Origin: Channallabes apus
Taxonomy: Eukaryota > Chordata > Actinopteri > Siluriformes > Clariidae
DNA length: 64,000 bases
Assembly (NCBI GenBank): GCA_030522415.1
Contig: CM060114.1
Location: 24,632,804-24,696,803, forward strand
Reading direction: 5' to 3'
Shown here: piece by piece, positions 58,815 through 64,000 of the stretch
How the letters are laid out: every line of letters starts with the position of its first letter
How positions within the stretch are numbered: position 1 is the stretch's first letter
Translations under genes and position numbers: made by a program
Notes under the pieces: generated by a model
What the model was told of the DNA's origin: nothing
The model's database searches: none
What the model saw: the letters and a program-made list of their open reading frames with translations, nothing else

Positions 58815-59269
58815 AGCCCTATTCGGACGGAACTAGTTTTCCAAACGAGTTAGAATTTTTTCAGACGATGTCATTTCATGTATGCATTTGGACGGGTCTA
58901 ACATCTCCGTGTTTATTACGGAGGTAGGAGTGTCTTTGTTTTACATGTGGGCGTTGCACACGACCACATGTCCACATCTACATCCATTATTGGTGCGCAA
59001 ACTTGAATACCGGCGCGCTAGTGATAGTACAGTAGCTCACGTTGACCAAAATAGAAAAGAATCCCGCATTCGGACGGGATTAGATTTCTCAGAGGACCTC
59101 CGAGTTTGCTGAAAAATAGTAGGTAATTTGCTCTGGAATTTTTACAGAGGTCGTGTGAGAGAAAGACAGACATGGCAGATTCGGACGGGATTAAAATCAC
59201 AATCAAAAAGTCTGTGAATCATATTTCTCTAACGACCCCCTGTAAAACTAGTCCCGTCCGAATCGGGCT
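58815..59269. mobile_element. 455-bp inverted-repeat MITE
   Basis: The left end AGCCCTATTCGGACGGAACT followed by AGTTTTCC, and the right end on the other strand AGCCCGATTCGGACGGGACT followed by AGTTTTAC, form an inverted repeat of about 28 bp. The phrase TTCGGACGGGATTA recurs inside at about 59069 and 59179. The interior encodes nothing. A TA lies close to each end, but the target duplication is unclear. Superfamily unknown. Confidence 0.8.
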
Positions 59270-59274
59270 TATGA

Positions 59275-59925
59275 GGGACATCAAGAGGAACTGTATGAGG
59301 GACAAAGAGGGATAGTGTAAGAGACACTCATAGGTATAGTGTGAAGTGCAGTAAGAGAGGTATTATGAGGGACAGTGTCTGGGTTGGCAACAGGAACAAT
59401 GAGAGAGATAGTGGGAGGGACAGTAAGAGGAGTATTGTGAGAGACAGTGAGAAGGATAGTATAAAAGACAGTGACAGGGGTGTTGTGCAGGACAGTAAGA
59501 AGGACAATGAGGGAAAATATAACAGACAAGGAGATGGGTATTGTGTGGGACATTGAGAGGGACACTGAGTGAAACATTTTAAGGGACAGGGTGTGAGATG
59601 GACATTGAAAGGGATAGTATGATGAACAATGAGACGGGTATTGTGTGGGACAGGGAGAGGGATATTGTGAGGGACAGGGTGTGAGACAGTAAAAGGGACA
59701 TTGAAAGGTATAGTATAATGGACAGTGAGAGTTGTATTGTGTGGTGCAGAGAGAGGATTATTCTGAGGGACAGGGTGTGAGACAGTGAGAGGGACATTGA
59801 GAGGGATAGTATGATGGACAGTGAGGAGGGGTATTGTGTGGGACAGTGTGTGAGACATTGAGAGGGACACTAAGGGGGTATTTGTGGGACAGTGAGAGGG
59901 ACAGAGGGACAGTAATAAAAACACA
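59275..59925 (+). repeat. GA-rich minisatellite with higher-order unit
   Basis: About 650 bp of degenerate GAGGGACAGTGAGA-type units. From about 59581 a higher-order unit of roughly 90 bp appears three times: GAGGGACAGGGTGTGAGA, then GGGACATTGAAAGG, a GATAGTATGATGGACAGTG phrase and GGTATTGTGTGGGACA. The strand is strongly purine-rich and nearly free of C. A 198-codon minus frame is a translation of the repeat. Confidence 0.85.
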
Positions 59926-60287
59926 GTGAGTATTCGTGTTTACTCCTCGTATATATTTACATGCATTAGGCATCTGTTTTGGTGTTTGGTCACAACACAA
60001 TACATTCAGAACACATCAGAGACAACACAACCTATTTAACGTCCTAATATACAAATATTACAGTATACAAATGTTGCCTCAGTTAAAATTTACATTCCAA
60101 TGGCGCTATAAATAGCAGTTGGATGCTGATGTCAGGGTGAGTCAAACTAATGTGATATAAAAACAAATAATAACAGTATTGGGAGTAATGTACTAAAGAG
60201 TAATAAATTGTATATAAAGAGGTAATAATTGTATATAAAGGGTAGCTATCATAAAAAAAATTATAGCTACCCTTTAAAAGAACTTAA

Positions 60288-60329
<42 letters not shown>

Positions 60330-60876
60330 ACTAATAATAATCATTATCATCATCCTCTTCATTTACGGTTATTTATTTCAGGAACTAGCATTGCAATCAT
60401 AAATAAAATCCATTGCAGTATGGCACATCACTGGCAGGCCAACACTGTAATGATTGCTGAGTGCTGCTTAATAACAGAACCTGCCAGTGTAAAGAAGACA
60501 TGCAGTTATCTATAGTATAATTCCTCCCAAATTTCTATGAATAATTAAGTGGCATTAGCAGAGAAATTAAAACACAATGCAAATAGTGTGCATGCGGGGA
60601 GTGAGAGAGAGAGAGCGAGAAGGAGAAAATGATTAAAAAAAACATTGCCGGATAGCATACAGAATAGGAGAGGGTAAGCAGGAGGGGTTTAGCAAGAAAG
60701 AAAGAGAAAGTGAGAATGTGAGAGAGAGAAAAGATGTGAGACATTTACACTTCTTCTTTTCTCCTTACAGTTGCTTATATATGTATTTTAAAATCAGTAT
60801 TAGCATTATGAAGCATTATCAGCAGAATAATTATTAATGTTTAAGAAGCATATAGAAATCTTTTAGAGTTTTTTAC
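59926..60876. other. AT-rich unique sequence
   Basis: An (ATT)n tract is at 60292-60327 and GA patches lie at 60601-60730. The hairpin-like GGGTAGCTAT..ATAGCTACCC lies at about 60240-60272. No gene is seen. Confidence 0.5.
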
Positions 60877-60877
60877 A

Positions 60878-60925
<48 letters not shown>

Positions 60926-60950
60926 TTATCTATCTATTTATCTATCTATC
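60877..60950. repeat. (TATC)n microsatellite
   Basis: About 18 tetranucleotide units with TATT variants at the right. Confidence 0.95.
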
Positions 60951-61011
60951 CATATACCCCCCAGTCACAAGGTATATTCTTTAGTTGTTTCCTGCCTGTC
61001 ACTTTGTTTCT

Positions 61012-61014
<3 letters not shown>

Positions 61015-61062
<48 letters not shown>
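61015..61062. repeat. (GT)n microsatellite
   Basis: 48 bp of GT. Confidence 0.95.
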
Positions 61063-61063
<1 letters not shown>

Positions 61064-61139
61064 TTCAGTTTCAGGCAGACACATTAGCCCAGCAGATGTA
61101 TTTACTGTTAATAGCTCATTGTTACAGTGTAATGGAGAG

Positions 61140-61400
61140 GTCATATTGTAAATATGGTGGGGTTTGAGATAAGCTCATGTAGCAGCTCCGGCCTGGAGTT
61201 CTCAGTCCTGTTACTACTACGTTTAATGGCTGATATCCGCTTTCGCTCGGTCGATACGCCGCCCCATTCCGGGATAAAAAAAATTTAAGCACATTCTGCA
61301 TCCATGTGGTCTGTTTGGCTTCTCGCTTATTAGCCCAAGACTACGACATGCTGACTGAAGCACCATTTTATCTCCTGGTGATGTGCTGTGTCTTCACACC
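61140..61400. promoter_or_regulatory. Candidate conserved non-coding island
   Basis: A unique block with TTTAATGGCTGATATCCGC, TTTCGCTCGGTCGATACGCC and GCCCCATTCCGGGATAAAAA. It is GC-balanced and repeat-free, with no coding signal. Inference only. Confidence 0.35.
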
Positions 61401-62581
61401 TTTTAAACGGAAATTCCATTCTGAACATGATGAAAGGATGATGAAAGAGAAAATTAAGTAATCATCTTTTTTTTCCCTGTGTGCGTGTTTTATTTCTTCA
61501 CATTTTTTTTTTTACCTTTGAGCGTTTTGTAACAGCAGTGCAGGAGGAGAATGGACAAGATCCAGGGCTCTGCCAGCGTTCATTAGGTGTCTGTGTAAGA
61601 ATTGTTCAAAGGAGAGCATGAAACGGTAGAAAGAAGAAATGAATAGATTTCAGAGTAAATGTGAAACACTTCACTTACTTTAATCTGCATGTCATCTATT
61701 AACTTGTTAATAGAACGATCGCTGTCGTTTCAGTTCAGTTAACAATTCAATAAACTTCTCCAGCATGACTGCATGCAGTAGCAGTATCGCCCAAACATTA
61801 AAAAAGCAAGACTTTACAGAATTTACAGTTAGGTACAGTTGACATCCAACAATACAACTGTCCATATCCTGGTAAATTTACCGCATGTGTACCATCACAT
61901 ACTGTATGTGGAAGTAGAAGATTGATTTGATGTTAACATTAACAGTGTGTTGTTAACGTTTTAAGTACACTTGTACAGTAGAATGTACGTACAAATTTGC
62001 CCAAGTGCCCAAGAGTGTAAATGCATTTAAAAATCAACATGTACTTGCAAACATTTGCAAATAACATAAAGCAACTGTGTTTTTACAGGAAACACAGTGA
62101 TGCCCTCAAGCAGTACACTTTCTCAGTATGTAGCCTTGAGCCTGTGGGTTGATTGTGAAAGTAACTCAAGCAAAGAACAAAGAATTGACATTGGTTAGGG
62201 ATGCGTTTTTAATTTCATACGCCGTTCATATACTGTACATGTGAACAATAGTGGTGTGTTTCCAGCAGAGTTCTTTATGAAAGACCTTTTCTGACAACAG
62301 AGCAGGTTCTATATACTTTGTGTTGATATATATGGATATGCAAACATTCACAAATGTATGTACAGTTTGAACAGGGCATCTTTGTCAGATATCATGGGAC
62401 AGACTAGGCTACAATAATGTGCACAAATTTTTGTAGTATGAATATAGTATGTATCGCGAGAAAAAAAGAGAGAGAGATAGAAAGTACATGTGTGTCTGGC
62501 TGATTCCCGGTACCATAATGCACTGAAGGGCAATCAGAACTGGTGACAGTTAAGTGAGGTTTCCTGCCCCCAGCAGTCCAG
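61401..62581. other. AT-rich unique sequence
   Basis: No gene or element recognised. Confidence 0.5.
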
Positions 62582-62590
62582 GTGTGTGTG

Positions 62591-62680
<90 letters not shown>

Positions 62681-62697
62681 TGTGTGTGTGCGCATTT

Positions 62698-62728
<31 letters not shown>

Positions 62729-62771
62729 TGTGTGTGTGTGTGTGTTTGTGTGTTTGTGTGTGTGTGTGTGT
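62582..62771. repeat. Long interrupted (TG)n tract, about 190 bp
   Basis: TG repeats with TTTG, GCGCG and TATG interruptions. Frames on both strands through it are artefacts. Confidence 0.95.
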
Positions 62772-63339
62772 TTGTGAAGCCTCGCTCACTGAGGTTTTAT
62801 TAGACCACAAACTGACATCAACCAGTTGTGTGTTTCTGTGTGTGTCTGTGTGTACACAGGTGTTAAAGAGGAAAGCAGCGTCTTTTTTTTAGATGTATAT
62901 CTTAAGTCTTTCATTTGTTTCACATCGAAAATACTAAAATACAATGATTTCAAACATGTTGACTTTTTGGAAGTGAGTTTCTCGATCCATCCTGTGTGTA
63001 TGTGTGCATCTGATTGAGGGGGGCATTAGTTTGTGTAACAGCATTACATGACACTTTCCCTTTTGCGCTGTTGTCGGTACAGCCTGCCTTAATCATGTTT
63101 GGAGTCTGTTTTGTGTTACACACACTTGGTGTAACAAAGACTTTATTTAACAGCAACAGAACAGCCAACAAAGAGTGGATTATGGGTCTATACCTTAAGT
63201 CCTCTGTCGCTGTTACCTGCTATGTTTACTCTCTCTCTCTCTCTCTCTCTCTTGCTCTTTTTCTCTTACACACACTTCACACACACACACACTTGCATAC
63301 ACAAATTGGTCTTACTAATCTTGTGACTTTACCATCCTG
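62772..63339. other. Unique sequence with CT and CA tracts
   Basis: (CT)n at 63229-63253 and CA at about 63268-63290. No gene is seen. Confidence 0.5.
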
Positions 63340-63505
63340 AGATCATTCATTCATCAGTCGCTTATTGTCTATACCACTTTATCGTGTGTACAGAATTGCA
63401 GGGGCCTGGACCCTATTCCACGAGGCAAGGTACACCCTGGACAGGGTGCCAATCACACATACACACACTCATTCACACACTATAGGCCATTTGGGAAGCC
63501 TAAAA
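63340..63505 (-). mobile_element. tRNA-derived SINE, 3' half
   Basis: The left end CTTATTGTCTATACCACTTT is the family 3' end. Then GGGGCCTGGACCCTATTCCA, GGTACACCCTGGACAGGGTG and ACACACTATAGGCCATTTGG. The head is missing. Confidence 0.8.
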
Positions 63506-63633
63506 AGGCTATCTTTGAGTCTGTTCAGATAGTTTAAGTTGGATCTGCTTATTAGCTTGTTAGCTTTGTTAGCTATCGCTCACCTCTCTGTCTGAGAGTT
63601 ACCTCAGTTACTTCTCAGTTTTGTGTGACTAAT

Positions 63634-64000
63634 GCCTCTTTTCCACTGCATAGTACGGCACGACACGGTTCAGTTCAACTCACTTCGGTTCGGCGCAGTT
63701 TGGCTCGGTTTGCGCTTCCACTGCTGTGTAGTAACGCTTTAGCGTGGGCGGGATTATTCACGTGTCGTTTAGTCGCGGCGCCGCTACTGCCGTGACGTCA
63801 TCGTAAACGCGCCACAAACAAACACAACAATGGAGCATATCGACGGCATGGTGTTCTTCATTCTCGGCATGTGGATGTTTTTAACAGCGAGACGAAGAAC
63901 TTTGTTTCAAAACAGGCCGACGGTTAATACAAAAAGGTGCGTGTGATCCTTCTCTGGCTGTTTCTAAATATATCGGTTCTGTTGTGTCTCGTGTCGCAAG
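63634..64000 (+). mobile_element. 563-bp inverted-repeat element, copy 2, cut by window end
   Basis: It matches copy 1 (10646-11208) from the terminal repeat CTCTTTTCCACTGCATAGTA through GGCGGGATTATTCACG to the window edge. The right terminal repeat lies outside the window. The exon-like frame is at 63830-63936. Confidence 0.85.
63830..63936 (+). other. Exon-like frame inside the 563-bp element, copy 2
   Basis: The same 107 nt as 10835-10941: MEHIDGMVFFILGMWMFL, then TARRRTLFQNRPTVNTKR, ending at AAG|GTGCGTG. There are five substitutions and no indel relative to copy 1; three change residues (M to V, S to T, K to N) and two are silent. In this copy a stop follows two codons past the donor, so continuation would need splicing. 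Confidence 0.45.

Noticed and set aside
59328..59924. 198-codon minus frame rich in Pro, Thr, Ser, Leu
   Set aside because: It is the GA minisatellite read on its complement; the periodic peptide follows the DNA repeat and no domain is seen.
62554..62892. Long Cys-Val and His-Thr open frames here and at many CA/TG tracts
   Set aside because: Translations of dinucleotide repeats, open on both strands; no gene evidence.

Overview
This 64 kb window looks like intergenic DNA from a teleost fish, and I find no intact host protein-coding gene or RNA gene in it. The teleost call rests on three things: a Rex3 non-LTR retrotransposon, many Tc1/mariner relics of fish type, and a very high density of long (CA/TG)n microsatellites with AT-rich unique sequence. 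A dispersed tRNA-headed SINE with a GGATAAAGCGG-type 3' end makes an otophysan fish, perhaps a catfish, plausible, but that lineage call is a guess. Nearly all long open frames are translated microsatellites ([22 protein letters not shown]) or transposon relics.

Layout. 1-12 kb: a SINE, a CACTG-ended element of about 1.4 kb holding an 84-bp tandem array (2261-3652), a 1.5 kb inverted-repeat element (5890-7379), a mariner relic, and a 563-bp inverted-repeat element carrying a small exon-like frame (10646-11208). 12-21 kb: dense (CA)n tracts, SINEs, mariner and Tc1 relics, and a hAT-like element with an internal inverted duplication (17868-18616). 21-34 kb: mostly AT-rich unique sequence with three mariner relics, a SINE and Tc1 remnants. 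34-38.6 kb and 46-51 kb: GC-balanced, low-repeat islands that look like conserved non-coding or regulatory DNA; one has CCAAT and GC-box motifs (37780-37930). 48-58 kb: a transposon cluster with a Tc1 deletion derivative, SINEs, a Tc1 MITE, a nearly full-length dead Tc1 (52885-54081) and a nearly full-length dead Rex3 (54173-57347). 58-64 kb: a 455-bp inverted-repeat element next to a GA-rich minisatellite, more microsatellites, and a second copy of the 563-bp element cut by the window end.

Nothing here works together as a pathway. The likely biology is a gene desert around a developmental gene, with scattered candidate enhancers among mobile-element debris. The best signals for a second look are the exon-like frame preserved in two copies of the 563-bp element, families of non-autonomous mariner and Tc1 copies with shared deletions, the palindrome inside the hAT-like element, and the regulatory-looking islands. 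I saw no convincing new molecular system. No alignment or search was possible, so family names come from recognised motifs and regulatory calls are inference.
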